From Xaviernesmea oryzae (lineage in GTDB: Bacteria > Pseudomonadota > Alphaproteobacteria > Rhizobiales > Rhizobiaceae): DNA of 64,000 bases. The notes below the pieces were generated by a model. That model ran no database searches and was not told the DNA's origin. It saw nothing but the letters and a program-made list of their open reading frames with translations. Below are positions 8,901-17,067 of the stretch, piece after piece (the stretch's first letter is position 1; each line of letters begins with the position of its first letter). Position numbers and translations under genes: made by a program. The DNA is taken from positions 62,001 to 126,000 of the forward strand of contig NZ_FOAM01000016.1 in the NCBI RefSeq assembly GCF_900109605.1, given 5' to 3'.

Positions 8901-9338
8901 GCCCCGATCATCATGCTGTCCGCCAATATCGGCGACGGCTCGGCCGCCGCCGGCGAGGATGGACATACGGACACGCTGGCCAAGCCCTTCGACATCAGAC
9001 GCGTGCTGGACAAGCTGGCACTTCATCTGAAGCTGGAATGGATCTACGAGGATCCCGCAGCCGCACAAACCGCCCTGCCGCCTGCGCCGCTCGTTCCGCC
9101 TGCCGCCGATCATTTGGCCGAGCTGATGCGCCTTGGCGAGATCGGCTATATCAGAGGCATCGAAGCGAAACTCACCGAGCTTGCCCGCGACGCGGCGTAT
9201 CAACCCTTTGCCGAGGCCGTGCGGACTTATATCAAGGCCTTCGACATGGAGGGCTATGCCGGATTCCTGGCTGGCCTCGATAGCGCCGAGGCGGAAACAT
9301 CCTCGCCCAAATCAGAGGAGAGCCGTTCTCATGGCTGA
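5922..9338 (+). CDS. NCS1-type transporter fused to hybrid histidine kinase (transporter-sensor)
   Basis: An 1138-residue membrane sensor kinase. Residues about 1-485 form a multi-spanning module resembling nucleobase-cation-symport-1 permeases (cytosine, allantoin, hydantoin), starting with a cytoplasmic segment and then about 12 hydrophobic helices. Residues 502-539 hold eight cysteines (CSIC...C...C..CC.....C...C), a possible metal site. Two more helices lie at about 572-630. The HisKA domain has H-box SHELRTP with His685. The HATPase has Asn803, DTGRG at 830-834 and GLGLGL. A receiver follows, with acidic DD at 928-929, phospho-acceptor Asp972 and a KPF lysine. The C-terminal tail has no HPt histidine. 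The start follows GAGGAAGG. The response-regulator gene overlaps its 3' end by 8 bp. By analogy with CbrA (an SLC5-kinase fusion), the permease part may sense or transport a nitrogen compound. The ligand is unknown; a urea link is suggested only by the nearby urt genes. Confidence 0.88.
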   Translation: MSARQRIIPIRRDYNRWVADQTLEDYALRFTAKSARRFSSSRISQTAIGAISFLALEAIGGTITLSYGTTNAALAILVAALAMLIIGLPISRYAIRHGVDIDLLTRGAGFGYIGSTVTSLIYASFTFMLFAIEASIMTGALELTFGIPPWLGYIISAVVVIPLVIYGVRLISRFQLLTQPFWITLNILPFVFIAFADWEKVDLWRAFAGIGHSNAQVGGAAPFNLLEFGAASAVILALMPQIGEQVDFLRFLPPEGGRKWRHRLAVFLAGPGWVVVGVPKLLAGSFLAVLTLSAGVPAGQAADPAHMYVTAFGYMIPNETAALLLMSAFVVVSQLKINVMNAYAGSLAWSNFFSRLTHSHPGRVVWLVFNVSIALLLMELGIYRLLEATLGIFSIIAMAWLCTISADLFINKPLGLAPEGIEFKRAHLYDINPVGTGSMLLSAGIALSAHFGLFGPVAASLSTYVTLAAFLISPALAWATGGRYYLARKPRASWKARQAITCSICEHPFEPEDMAWCPAYAAPICSLCCSLDSRCHDICKPHARINAQTAVLARRLLPARLVESLSSRLGRYAIAVVLSVSGLGAILMLIAHQIGAVSPEAAAMIDRTVGVVFFVFAVIAGIVCWFYVLAHDSRVVAEEESSRQTTLLLKEIAAHKKTDAALQKAKETAEAANRAKSRYVVGLSHELRTPLNAVLGYAQILERDATIPKERQSAIKVIRRSAEHLSGLIDGLLDISKIEAGRLQVYSNEIHLGDFLDQIVDMVRPQAEAKGLAFLHRRAASLPAYVRTDEKRLRQILVNLLTNAIKFTETGEVRFEIGYRSQVASFTVADTGRGIAVDELPRIFEPFQRGKAEHVRRQPGLGLGLTITRLLTQTLGGEIAVESSRDIGSTFRVRLMLSAVDRPAIASRPAQRTVTGYKGARRTVVVVDDNEDHLDLMRELLTPLDFVVLTANGGPDCLALIEGIKPDLFFVDISMPDMDGWQLVTRLRAAGQLAPIIMLSANIGDGSAAAGEDGHTDTLAKPFDIRRVLDKLALHLKLEWIYEDPAAAQTALPPAPLVPPAADHLAELMRLGEIGYIRGIEAKLTELARDAAYQPFAEAVRTYIKAFDMEGYAGFLAGLDSAEAETSSPKSEESRSHG

Positions 9339-10251
9339 CGCGAGCCCACGCGACATCATCCTGATCGTCGATGACAGTCCGGAGACGCTGGGCTTCCTCA
9401 CCGATGCGCTGGAGCAATCCGGCTTTTCCGTGCTGATCGCAACCTCCGGCCGGGCCGCCATCAATGTGGTCGACCGGATCACGCCCGATCTGATCCTGAT
9501 GGATGCAGTGATGCCCGGCATGGACGGCTTCGACACCTGCCGGACGCTGAAGCGCCAACCGGCCATCGCCCCCGTGCCAGTGATCTTCATGACCGGGCTG
9601 ACCGAAACCGAGCATGTCGTTCACGCCCTCGAGTCCGGCGGGGTCGATTATCTGACCAAGCCGATCAACATCGACGAGTTGCGCGCCCGCATCCGCGTCC
9701 ATCTCTCCAACGCACGCTCGGCCCAGAGCGCGCGGGCGGCGCTGGATGCTGCCGGGCGCCATCTGCTGGCCGTGCGGGGGGACGGATCCCTGCACTGGTC
9801 GACCCCGCAAGCCAACCGGCTCGTCAATGCAGCGATCGAAAGCGACGACGGCATGGACGCGCTGAGCGGCGATCTCAAAGGCTGGATGCGCGCGCGCAGC
9901 GATGGCGATGCTGAACCGGGCCTGACCATCGAGCGCAAGGGCGCCCCGGTGCTTCAGCTCGCCTTTGTCGGCGCCATCGGCCCGGATGAATATCTCTTCC
10001 GCCTGACCAGTATCCGCACCGCAAGCGACGACGCCCTGCTGCGCGGCCACTTCGGCCTGACGCAGCGTGAGGCCGAAGTGCTGGCCTGGATTGCCAAGGG
10101 CAAGGCCAACCGCGACATTGCCGAGATTCTCGGCCTGTCCGCCCGCACGGTCAACAAGCATCTGGAACAGATCTATGTGAAACTCGGCGTGGAAAACCGC
10201 GCCTCCGCTGCCGTCAAGGCAGTGGAGGTGTTGCATGAAGGGCAGGCCTAG
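9331..10251 (+). CDS. LuxR/NarL-type response regulator, partner of the NCS1 sensor kinase
   Basis: A 306-residue cytoplasmic regulator. The N-terminal receiver has IVDDS at 12-16, phospho-acceptor Asp58 and the YLTKPIN lysine. A linker of about 100 residues follows, then a C-terminal LuxR helix-turn-helix (LTQREAEVLAWIAKG and LSARTVNKHLEQIYVKLGV). The ATG at 9331 lies inside the last codons of the kinase gene, with GAGGAG upstream, so the two are translationally coupled and almost certainly cognate. Binding sites are unknown; the palindrome upstream of urtA is a candidate. Confidence 0.92.
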   Translation: MADASPRDIILIVDDSPETLGFLTDALEQSGFSVLIATSGRAAINVVDRITPDLILMDAVMPGMDGFDTCRTLKRQPAIAPVPVIFMTGLTETEHVVHALESGGVDYLTKPINIDELRARIRVHLSNARSAQSARAALDAAGRHLLAVRGDGSLHWSTPQANRLVNAAIESDDGMDALSGDLKGWMRARSDGDAEPGLTIERKGAPVLQLAFVGAIGPDEYLFRLTSIRTASDDALLRGHFGLTQREAEVLAWIAKGKANRDIAEILGLSARTVNKHLEQIYVKLGVENRASAAVKAVEVLHEGQA

Positions 10252-10259
10252 AGCGGGCT

Positions 10260-10293
10260 TTCAGGCGAAAAGCGTGAGCGGTTTTCGCCTGAA
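10260..10293 (+). terminator. Perfect 12-bp inverted repeat after the two-component operon
   Basis: TTCAGGCGAAAA and TTTTCGCCTGAA flank a 10-nt loop 9 bp after the response-regulator stop. It can form a stem in RNA from either strand and would end or protect the operon mRNA. The wording resembles degenerate palindromes scattered through rhizobial intergenic regions, so it may be a repeat copy co-opted as a terminator. Confidence 0.5.
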
Positions 10294-10340
10294 GGTCCGC
10301 TTTGACTTGTTGATATCAATCCTGATGATCCAGGGGCAGC

Positions 10341-10880
10341 TCAGACCCGTTCCAGCGGATGATGCGGCAGCGGCGGCAGGATGATCGTGATCGGATCACC
10401 TGGTCGCACCGTGCCGCTCTTCAACACAACGGTCATGATGCCGGCCTTGCGCACCAGCCTGTCCTGGTCGTCCTTGTAGACCAGCGCCTTGAGCAGGCCG
10501 CTGCGAAAAGCCTCGATCTGCGGACAAGGATTGCGCAAGCCCGTGACCCGCAGCACGGCATCCGGGCCGATCTGCAGCAGCGTATCGCGCGGAAGATCCA
10601 GAAGCGCGATGCCCTCCGTCACGATGTTTTCGCCAAGATCGCCGGGCCGAATGGAAAAGCCCTGACTTTCCAGTTCGGCAAAGAGTTCGCCTTGGATCAG
10701 ATGAACCTGGCGGAGATTGGGCTGGGTCGGATCGACCGCCACGCGTGACCGATGCTTGACCGTCACGCCCGCATGCGCATCGCCGCGCACACCGAAATTC
10801 TCGACGATGTCGATCGCCTCGACCAGCGTCTTGGAGAAGGCATGTTCGGATTTCAGGGCGACGGATGTGACGGTTGGCAT
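10341..10880 (-). CDS. MOSC domain-containing protein
   Basis: A 179-residue MOSC (molybdenum-cofactor sulfurase C-terminal) protein. FGVRGDAHAG near the N-terminus, GDLGENIVTEGI and TGLRNPCPQIEAF with its conserved cysteine are standard MOSC motifs. MOSC domains bind or deliver sulfur or molybdopterin; YiiM-like members reduce N-hydroxylated compounds. The exact reaction here is unknown. I chose the ATG at 10880, 19 codons inside the longer open frame, because it begins directly at the domain and has GGAGA upstream. It stands alone on the minus strand. Confidence 0.88.
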   Translation of the reverse strand: MPTVTSVALKSEHAFSKTLVEAIDIVENFGVRGDAHAGVTVKHRSRVAVDPTQPNLRQVHLIQGELFAELESQGFSIRPGDLGENIVTEGIALLDLPRDTLLQIGPDAVLRVTGLRNPCPQIEAFRSGLLKALVYKDDQDRLVRKAGIMTVVLKSGTVRPGDPITIILPPLPHHPLERV

Positions 10881-11109
10881 GATGGTCTCCGAGACTGGGG
10901 ATGCGCCCTGTTCGCAAGTCCTCGTGACGTCTCGCAAGACCGCACGTCAGGGCTCGGCGGTTCGGTCATAAAACCTTCCTGCCGCAAAACATAGAGACCT
11001 TGTCGATGACGCGTCGGAATGGCCTGCCTTCCTCCCTTCACGGGAAGGCCCCCTGTCGCTTCTGCAACAAGGGGCCCTATCCCGGCTGGAAGGAAATTTT
11101 CTCCAAACC

Positions 11110-13434
11110 TCAAACGATCAGGAAATCATGCGCATCGATCACGCCATGGCCGGCGATCTTAGCAAACAGAACGGGCGCTCCCTTTCCAGACCCATCGGCG
11201 TCATAGAAAAGACCGCCCGTCTTGCTGTTATAGAGGATGCGATCGTCGGCCTCATGCGCAATGCCCTTCACATTCGACGCGAATGCACCATCCGGCAGCA
11301 CGCCGACCGTGAGCTTCTTGAAGATCGTGTGATCGAGAACGATGTGATCGAGCCCGGATTGGAAGTCGGTGATGACATCGACATTCTTGGCCTTGTCGAG
11401 TTTCGTGTTGAAAACGAAGCGATCGGCACCGGCGCCGCCTGTCAGAACGTCATTGCCGAGCCCGCCAGAGAGCGTATCGTCGCCATCGGAGCCCACCAGC
11501 TTGTCATTTCCTTTGGCCCCGATGATCGTATCCGCCTCCTGCGAGCCAAGAAGCGTATATCCGCCGTTCTTATTGGCGACCGACAGCTTCACCTGGCCCG
11601 TTGCCGTCGCGCCGTCACTGTCCGAAACCGTGTAGGTGAACGTCGCCGGACCGGAGTAGCCCTTCGTCGGGGTGAAATAGACGTCCTTTCCTTTCAGCTC
11701 GACCTTTCCGTGCGTCGCACCGGAAACGGCGACGATCTTCAAGGGCTGAGCAAGCTCGGGATCGCCGTCATCATCATTGCCGAGAAGGCTGTGAGCCGCG
11801 ATCTTGAATGGCTTGCCGCTACCTGGAATTTTCAAGCCGACATCGGCATGCGCGATCGGCGCATCATTGACGGGCGTGATATCGATCGACACGGTGACGG
11901 GGTCCGAATTCAGGCCGCCATCGACAGCCTTGTAAACGAAACTGTCCTGACCGTTGTAATCCGCGAAGGGCTTGTAGATGAACCCGCCATCGATATCGAT
12001 GCTCAAGGCGCCATGCTGCGGCCCGGAAACGAGGCTTGCGGCAATCGTGGCCGCACCATTGTCATTGTGCAAAACACCTGAGACCGGCGCGACGACGAGC
12101 GGCGTATCTTCGGCCGTGATGTAGTGATCGGCCTGGGCGCTCGGCGTCGTGTGCTGCGTCGGCATCAGCCGCTGAAGGGCAAAATTATAGGTGCCGTCGT
12201 TAAAGCGCGCGAACTCGATATTGACGAGTTTGTCGCCACCATCCGATCCACCTGTGACGCTGTAACCGGCGCGGCCGTCATCGAGCGTGATCGCCTGAAT
12301 CTGGTAATCGGCAAAGTTGCCGCTATAGATCGCCGTATCGCGACCGCCAGCCCCGTCTATGAAGTCGGCCCCGCGCCAACCGTTCAGTTCATTGTCGCCA
12401 TTCGAGCCGATGATCCGGTCATCGCCGCTGCCGCCCACGACGTTTTCGATTCCGGTCAGGGTGTCGTGATCGATCTCGGCTCCATCGGCCGTTCCGGCCG
12501 TGAGGTCGACGACCACACCCTGCGTCGTGCTCATATAGGTGATCGTATCCGTATCGGCGCCGCCATCATAGACGTCATTGCCACGCCCATGACCCGCGAT
12601 CAACGTATCGTTGCCCGCGCCGCCGAGCACGACATCGTCACCATCGCCACCGTAGAGGATATCGTCGCCGGCGCCGCCATCGAGCCGATCGTTGCCGGCG
12701 CCACCATCGAGGAAATCGTTTCCGTCGGTGCCATGCAGGTCGTCATTGCCGGTCGTACCGATCCCCGACACCTCGCCGTTGCGAACGGCAAAACGCCAGA
12801 CACCAGTCCCGGCTGTGCCCTGGATCCCATCCAGGCCGAGCATCAGGCTCTCGACGCCGGATTGCGGCAGTTCGAAATAGTGAACGCCGTCACCCGCAGA
12901 AAACCCGGCGCGCGCGACATGCCCGCCAAGGCCGTTCGTGCCGCCCGATGCATCGCCGGTCACCCAATTGATGCCATTGTAACGGAAAATAATATCGAAA
13001 TCGCCGTGGCCCTGATCGACGAGTTCGAGCTGGAAAGAGTCGAACTTCGACTGATGATCCGCGTTTGTCGCATTATAATAATCGACATTCTGCCAAGTCG
13101 CGATGAACGAATGCCGCGATGCATCAAATCCGTAATGAGTCAGAGAGCCGGCACCGCGTGTGTCGACGTCTGCCCAGAACGGCGCGATGATCGAAAGATT
13201 GCTGTCGCCGCCAATATCATTGGGCGTATATCGATAGAGTGAATTACCGAACGTCACATTGCCATTATTATTGACGTAGAGGCCATTGAATTGATGGCCG
13301 AAGAAGTTGATGCCACCTGTGAAGATGGATCTGACGTCAATGAAGTTGCTGCTTCCGTCGTCATTGGCTGAAATTGTATTGCTGCCGATGGGAGCGAACG
13401 TGTTATCCAAAGAGCCGTTATTGATGTCGACCAT
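11110..13434 (-). CDS. Secreted RTX calcium-binding protein with NIDO domain
   Basis: A 774-residue exoprotein without a Sec signal. Residues about 30-220 form a NIDO (nidogen-like) domain ([25 protein letters not shown]). Residues 229-292 are glycine/aspartate RTX nonapeptides, with a shorter block at about 335-365. Two cadherin/Ig-like domains span about 437-620. A second RTX block lies at 632-672, and the tail ends in DFLIV, typical of type I secretion signals. It would fold on calcium outside the cell and may act in adhesion or biofilm. I chose MVDINNGSL as the start because GAGGA lies just upstream; 25 extra residues further up look non-native. No type I secretion genes are in the window. 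Its upstream region is more AT-rich than its surroundings. Confidence 0.85.
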   Translation of the reverse strand: MVDINNGSLDNTFAPIGSNTISANDDGSSNFIDVRSIFTGGINFFGHQFNGLYVNNNGNVTFGNSLYRYTPNDIGGDSNLSIIAPFWADVDTRGAGSLTHYGFDASRHSFIATWQNVDYYNATNADHQSKFDSFQLELVDQGHGDFDIIFRYNGINWVTGDASGGTNGLGGHVARAGFSAGDGVHYFELPQSGVESLMLGLDGIQGTAGTGVWRFAVRNGEVSGIGTTGNDDLHGTDGNDFLDGGAGNDRLDGGAGDDILYGGDGDDVVLGGAGNDTLIAGHGRGNDVYDGGADTDTITYMSTTQGVVVDLTAGTADGAEIDHDTLTGIENVVGGSGDDRIIGSNGDNELNGWRGADFIDGAGGRDTAIYSGNFADYQIQAITLDDGRAGYSVTGGSDGGDKLVNIEFARFNDGTYNFALQRLMPTQHTTPSAQADHYITAEDTPLVVAPVSGVLHNDNGAATIAASLVSGPQHGALSIDIDGGFIYKPFADYNGQDSFVYKAVDGGLNSDPVTVSIDITPVNDAPIAHADVGLKIPGSGKPFKIAAHSLLGNDDDGDPELAQPLKIVAVSGATHGKVELKGKDVYFTPTKGYSGPATFTYTVSDSDGATATGQVKLSVANKNGGYTLLGSQEADTIIGAKGNDKLVGSDGDDTLSGGLGNDVLTGGAGADRFVFNTKLDKAKNVDVITDFQSGLDHIVLDHTIFKKLTVGVLPDGAFASNVKGIAHEADDRILYNSKTGGLFYDADGSGKGAPVLFAKIAGHGVIDAHDFLIV
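12559..12750 (-). repeat. RTX nonapeptide-coding repeats within the NIDO/RTX gene
   Basis: Tandem copies of about 27 bp encode GGxGxDxxx units (residues 229-292 of the protein), such as LDGGAGNDR and LDGGAGDDI. These build a parallel beta-roll that binds calcium. A second, shorter array for residues 632-672 lies at 11419-11541. Confidence 0.85.
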
Positions 13435-13480
13435 GTCGAATCCTCGCCGTGCTGCGAATTGGGGACGCATTCCGGCGCCT

Positions 13481-13509
13481 TTTATGGCAACGACCTGAAT
13501 TTGAGTCAA
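13481..13509 (-). promoter_or_regulatory. Candidate sigma70-type promoter of the RTX gene
   Basis: On the minus strand TTGACT is followed after 17 nt by CATAAA, about 50 bp upstream of the chosen start codon. The match to housekeeping consensus is good at -35 and fair at -10. The rest of 13510-13763 holds no gene I can support. Confidence 0.4.
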
Positions 13510-13763
13510 TACTTGAAAACGAATGTCTTATTTACGGGGCTTACGATATCGCGTTTTCTCAAATGCGCTCAAGCCGCCGTACTCATTCGTCACGGGCACG
13601 CGCCTCTCTGACAGGCCTCGACCCGCGGACTTCTCCAGCGCTGCGACGGCCTTCATGGATCGATCGCAGGGCGCTTTCGACTATGGGCTGGGCTTGCTGC
13701 GCGCGCATCATGTTCGCGTCGCATTTGCCCATTTGATCTGTCGCTCAAACCCGCTGAACAACG

Positions 13764-13792
13764 AAAAAAGCCCGGCGCGTGCGCACCGGGCT
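13764..13792 (-). terminator. Intrinsic terminator after the amino-acid binding-protein gene
   Basis: Read on the minus strand, a GC stem AGCCCGG...CCGGGCT is followed by six T residues, 27 bp after the binding-protein stop codon. This closes the liv/bra operon. Confidence 0.85.
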
Positions 13793-13818
13793 CCTCACTT
13801 CGCACAAGGTGCGAAAGC

Positions 13819-14937
13819 TTACATCTGCTGGAAGTAGCTGTACTTGCCGTCCGGGCCCTTCTTCCACTCGTACATGACGTAGCCGGGAAGCTTCGGGTCG
13901 CCCTTGGCGTCGAAGGACATGTCACCGAGAACCGTCTTGAACGGGCCCTTGGCCTTCATCGCTTCGGCAACCTTTTCCGCTTCGAGCGAGCCTGCGGCCT
14001 TGGCGGCTTCGGCAATCGACTGAAGAGCGGCGTAGGAATAAAGCGTGTAGGCTTCCGGGTTGAAGCCGGCGGCCTTGAACTTCTCAACCAGTTCCTTGTT
14101 TTCCGGGCGCAGCGTCGGGTCCGGGCCGAAGGTGTTGAGCGTTCCGGCGACGGCGTCGCCCGCGATCGAGGCCAGTTCGTTGGAGACGATGCCATCGCCC
14201 GAAACGAGGGTTGCCTTCAGGCCCTGATCGGCGGCCTGGCGGATGATCAGGCCGGCTTCGGTGTGCAGGCCGCCCCAGTAGATGATCGAAACGCCCGACT
14301 GCTTCATCTTGGCGATCAGCGCCGAGAAGTCCTTGTCGCCGGTGTTGACGCCTTCATAGAGCACTTCCTTGACGCCGGCGGCGTTCATCGCCTTCTTGGT
14401 TTCGTCGGCGAGGCCCTGGCCATACGGCGTCTTGTCGTGGATGACGGCGATCTTGGCGTCCTTGAACTTCTCAGCCAGATACTTGCCGGCAACGCCGCCC
14501 TGCTGGTCGTCACGGCCGCAGGTGCGGAAGGTGTTCCACAGGCCGCGTTCGGTGAACTTCGGGTTGGTGGCCGCAGGGGTGATTTCCAGGATGCCGCTTT
14601 CGGCATAGACTTCCGACGCCGGGATCGAGACGCCCGAGTTGAAGTGGCCGATCACGAACTTGACGCCATCAGCGGCAAACTTGTTGGCGACCGAGATGCC
14701 CTGCTTCGGGTCGGAAACGTCGTCGCCGAGAACGATCTTGATCTGCTCGCCATTGATGCCGCCGGCAGCGTTGATATCGGCGGCGGCCTGCTCGGCGCCC
14801 TTCTGCAGCTGTGCGCCGAATGCGGCGTTCGGGCCGGTCAGCGGGCCGCCGACACCGATCAGGATCTCAGCCTGGGCGTAACCGCCAAAGGCCGCCATGG
14901 CGCTGAAGGCCACGGCCGACAAAAGTACCTTTTTCAT
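13819..14937 (-). CDS. braC: Branched-chain/broad amino-acid ABC transporter binding protein (LivK/BraC-like)
   Basis: A 372-residue periplasmic receptor. The signal peptide [21 protein letters not shown] is cleaved near AQA-EIL, then [21 protein letters not shown] starts the type I periplasmic-binding fold. [15 protein letters not shown] and ITPAATNP are hallmarks of LivJ/LivK/BraC. The ATG at 14937 follows GGGAG; a longer frame upstream has no leader. It is last in the livH-M-G-F-DUF6867-SBP order, which matches rhizobial braDEFGC, where BraC ends the operon and the importer takes many amino acids. Ligand range here is inferred. Confidence 0.93.
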   Translation of the reverse strand: MKKVLLSAVAFSAMAAFGGYAQAEILIGVGGPLTGPNAAFGAQLQKGAEQAAADINAAGGINGEQIKIVLGDDVSDPKQGISVANKFAADGVKFVIGHFNSGVSIPASEVYAESGILEITPAATNPKFTERGLWNTFRTCGRDDQQGGVAGKYLAEKFKDAKIAVIHDKTPYGQGLADETKKAMNAAGVKEVLYEGVNTGDKDFSALIAKMKQSGVSIIYWGGLHTEAGLIIRQAADQGLKATLVSGDGIVSNELASIAGDAVAGTLNTFGPDPTLRPENKELVEKFKAAGFNPEAYTLYSYAALQSIAEAAKAAGSLEAEKVAEAMKAKGPFKTVLGDMSFDAKGDPKLPGYVMYEWKKGPDGKYSYFQQM

Positions 14938-15063
14938 CCTGTAACTCCCAAAGTGTTCGAGCGGGTCTGTTGGCAATCCGGCATCGTCCCCACTATGACG
15001 CCGCCGGAAACTTTTAAGATCGGCATGCCGGGCTTGCCGCCCGATCCGCCGTCCGTTCCCTTG

Positions 15064-15408
15064 TTATTTTGCCTTCCAGGAAAAGGGCGAAGCCTTCTCG
15101 TAGAGCCAGTAGTAGCTCGTGGTCATCTGCTTCGTGCGATAGAAGCGGAAGCCAGCGGTAGAAAACAGCAAAAGCACGATCGTGTCCACGATGTAGTATT
15201 GCAGCGTGAACATCGTGCCGCCAAACAATGCGTGATGAACGAAGCGGATCGCCACGCCGAGCAGCGCCGTGTAAAACACCACCAGACCGTAGTCCTTCCA
15301 GCTGTCGGCGACGCTCTTGCCGGTGCGCCAGGCGGTCCAGCCGCCGATGATGCAGGTGATCATCACGAACTGCGCGAAGGAGGCTTCTTCGTAGAGAATG
15401 CCTTGCAT
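15064..15408 (-). CDS. Small membrane protein of the DUF6867 type, within the liv/bra operon
   Basis: A 114-residue protein with three or so hydrophobic segments: FAQFVMITCIIGGWTAW, GLVVFYTALLGVAIRFV and YYIVDTIVLLLFSTAGF. The C-terminus is short and aromatic-rich. Small proteins of this kind sit between the LivF and binding-protein genes in Rhizobiales; I recall them as DUF6867 without a known function. The start is the ATG at 15408, since upstream codons are not membrane-like. Position suggests an accessory or assembly subunit of the amino-acid importer. Confidence 0.78.
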   Translation of the reverse strand: MQGILYEEASFAQFVMITCIIGGWTAWRTGKSVADSWKDYGLVVFYTALLGVAIRFVHHALFGGTMFTLQYYIVDTIVLLLFSTAGFRFYRTKQMTTSYYWLYEKASPFSWKAK

Positions 15409-15442
15409 GGGGTTCGTCTCCTTGAAAGACCGGGAGGCGGCG

Positions 15443-16165
15443 TTAGTGACGCCCGCCCTCCAGATAGGCCGCGCGCACTTCCGGATTGGCGAGCAGCTCG
15501 CGTCCGCCACCCGTCATCGTCACCTGGCCGTTGACCATGACATAGGCGCGGTGCGACAGCTTCAGTGCGGCAAAGGCGTTTTGCTCCACCAGGAACACGG
15601 TCAGTCCTTCGGTTTCGTTCAGCTTGCGGATCGCCTCGAAGATGCCCTTGACGATCAGCGGCGCGAGGCCGAGCGACGGCTCGTCCAGAAGCAGGAGCTT
15701 AGGCCGGGCCATCAGCGCGCGGGCGATCGACAGCATCTGCTGCTCGCCGCCCGACAGCGTGCCGCCGCGCTGGCTCTGGCGCTCCTTCAGCCGCGGGAAG
15801 AGCGTGAACATCTTCTCCACGTCCTCATCGAAATACTTCAGATTGTCGAGGCTGGCGCCCATCTGAAGGTTTTCATAAACCGTCATGCGCGGGAAGATCC
15901 GCCGTCCCTCCGGCGATTGCGCGATGCGCAGCCGGGCGATCTCATGGGTCGGCATGCGGGTGATGTCACGGCCCTCGAACAGGATCTGCCCGGTGCGCGC
16001 CTGCGGGCTGCCGCAGATCGTCATCATCAGCGTCGATTTGCCGGCACCGTTGGCGCCGATCAGGCAGACGATTTCGCCCTTCTGCACCTCGACATCGACG
16101 CCGGCGAGCGCGCGGATATTGCCGTAATAGGTCTCGACGGCCTTGACCTGAAGGATCGGCGTCAT
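15443..16165 (-). CDS. livF: LivF/BraG, amino-acid ABC transporter ATPase
   Basis: A 240-residue cytoplasmic ATPase of the amino-acid importer. Walker A is GANGAGKST (about residues 33-41), the signature is LSGGEQQM and Walker B is LLLLDEPSLGLAP, all in LivF style. The length is typical. It overlaps livG by 4 bp (ATGA-type), and a 34-bp gap separates it from the DUF6867 gene. Confidence 0.96.
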   Translation of the reverse strand: MTPILQVKAVETYYGNIRALAGVDVEVQKGEIVCLIGANGAGKSTLMMTICGSPQARTGQILFEGRDITRMPTHEIARLRIAQSPEGRRIFPRMTVYENLQMGASLDNLKYFDEDVEKMFTLFPRLKERQSQRGGTLSGGEQQMLSIARALMARPKLLLLDEPSLGLAPLIVKGIFEAIRKLNETEGLTVFLVEQNAFAALKLSHRAYVMVNGQVTMTGGGRELLANPEVRAAYLEGGRH

Positions 16166-17067
16166 TTCTGGCCTCCCTCCACTTCGTGGGCCACCTCTTC
16201 CACTTCCGCGATCACCTCTTCGACCTCATCATCCTCGACGCCCAGATAGGCCGCGATGACCTTCGGATCGTTCTTTACGAAATCGGGTGTCCCGTCGGAG
16301 ATCTTTTGCCCATATTCGAGCACGACCACATGGTCCGAGATCTCCATGACGACGGACATGTCATGCTCGATCAGCAGGATCGACGTGCCGGTATCGGCGC
16401 GGATGCCCTGCAGCAACGTATTGAGCGCTAGGGATTCCCGCGGGTTGAGACCGGCGGCCGGCTCGTCCAGGCAGAGGAGCTCCGGCCCGGTGCACATGGC
16501 GCGGGCAATTTCCAGCCGGCGCTGAGCGCCATAGGGCAGATCGCCTGCCGGATCGTCGGCCCGCTCGGTGAGCGAAGCCTTGTCCAGCCAGTATCGGGCG
16601 AGCTCGATCGATTCCTTGGAGGCCTTGCGATAGGCGGGAAAGCCGAAAAGCCCCAGGATCGTGTAGCCCGACGCGCGCATCAGCGCATTGTGCTGAGCGA
16701 CGAGCAGATTTTCCAGAACGGTCAGGCCGGTGAACAGACGGATGTTCTGGAAGGTACGGGCCACCTTGGCGCGCTTGGTGATCTCGAAATCCGCCAGACG
16801 CTCCAGGAGATAGTCCTGCCCGCCTTTCTGGCGCAGCGTCATCATGCCCATGGTCGGCTTGTAAAAGCCGGTGATGCAGTTGAACACCGTCGTCTTTCCG
16901 GCCCCGTTGGGGCCGATCAGCGCGGTGATGTCGCCGCGCCGGCATTCGAACGACAGGTCGTTGATGGCCATGAGGCCACCGAAGCGCATCGAGAGATGCT
17001 CGACCTTGAGGATCGGGTCTTGCGCTGCGGCGCCCGCTGCCGCCTTTGTCGTCGGAGCGGAAGCCAT
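16162..17067 (-). CDS. livG: LivG/BraF, amino-acid ABC transporter ATPase
   Basis: A 301-residue ATPase partner of LivF. Walker A is GPNGAGKTT, the LivG-specific ARTFQNIRLF segment follows, and Walker B reads LLCLDEPAAGLNP. The signature region is degenerate from LSGGQ (LPYGAQRRLEIARAM), as is normal for LivG. About 35 C-terminal residues form an acidic, valine/glutamate-rich tail longer than in E. coli LivG. It abuts livM (one-base overlap) and overlaps livF. Confidence 0.95.
   Translation of the reverse strand: MASAPTTKAAAGAAAQDPILKVEHLSMRFGGLMAINDLSFECRRGDITALIGPNGAGKTTVFNCITGFYKPTMGMMTLRQKGGQDYLLERLADFEITKRAKVARTFQNIRLFTGLTVLENLLVAQHNALMRASGYTILGLFGFPAYRKASKESIELARYWLDKASLTERADDPAGDLPYGAQRRLEIARAMCTGPELLCLDEPAAGLNPRESLALNTLLQGIRADTGTSILLIEHDMSVVMEISDHVVVLEYGQKISDGTPDFVKNDPKVIAAYLGVEDDEVEEVIAEVEEVAHEVEGGQK

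Noticed and set aside
12559-12750. Tandem ~27-bp repeats considered as a CRISPR array
   Set aside because: The repeats are in frame within a protein and encode RTX nonapeptides; there are no unique spacers of constant length and no cas genes.
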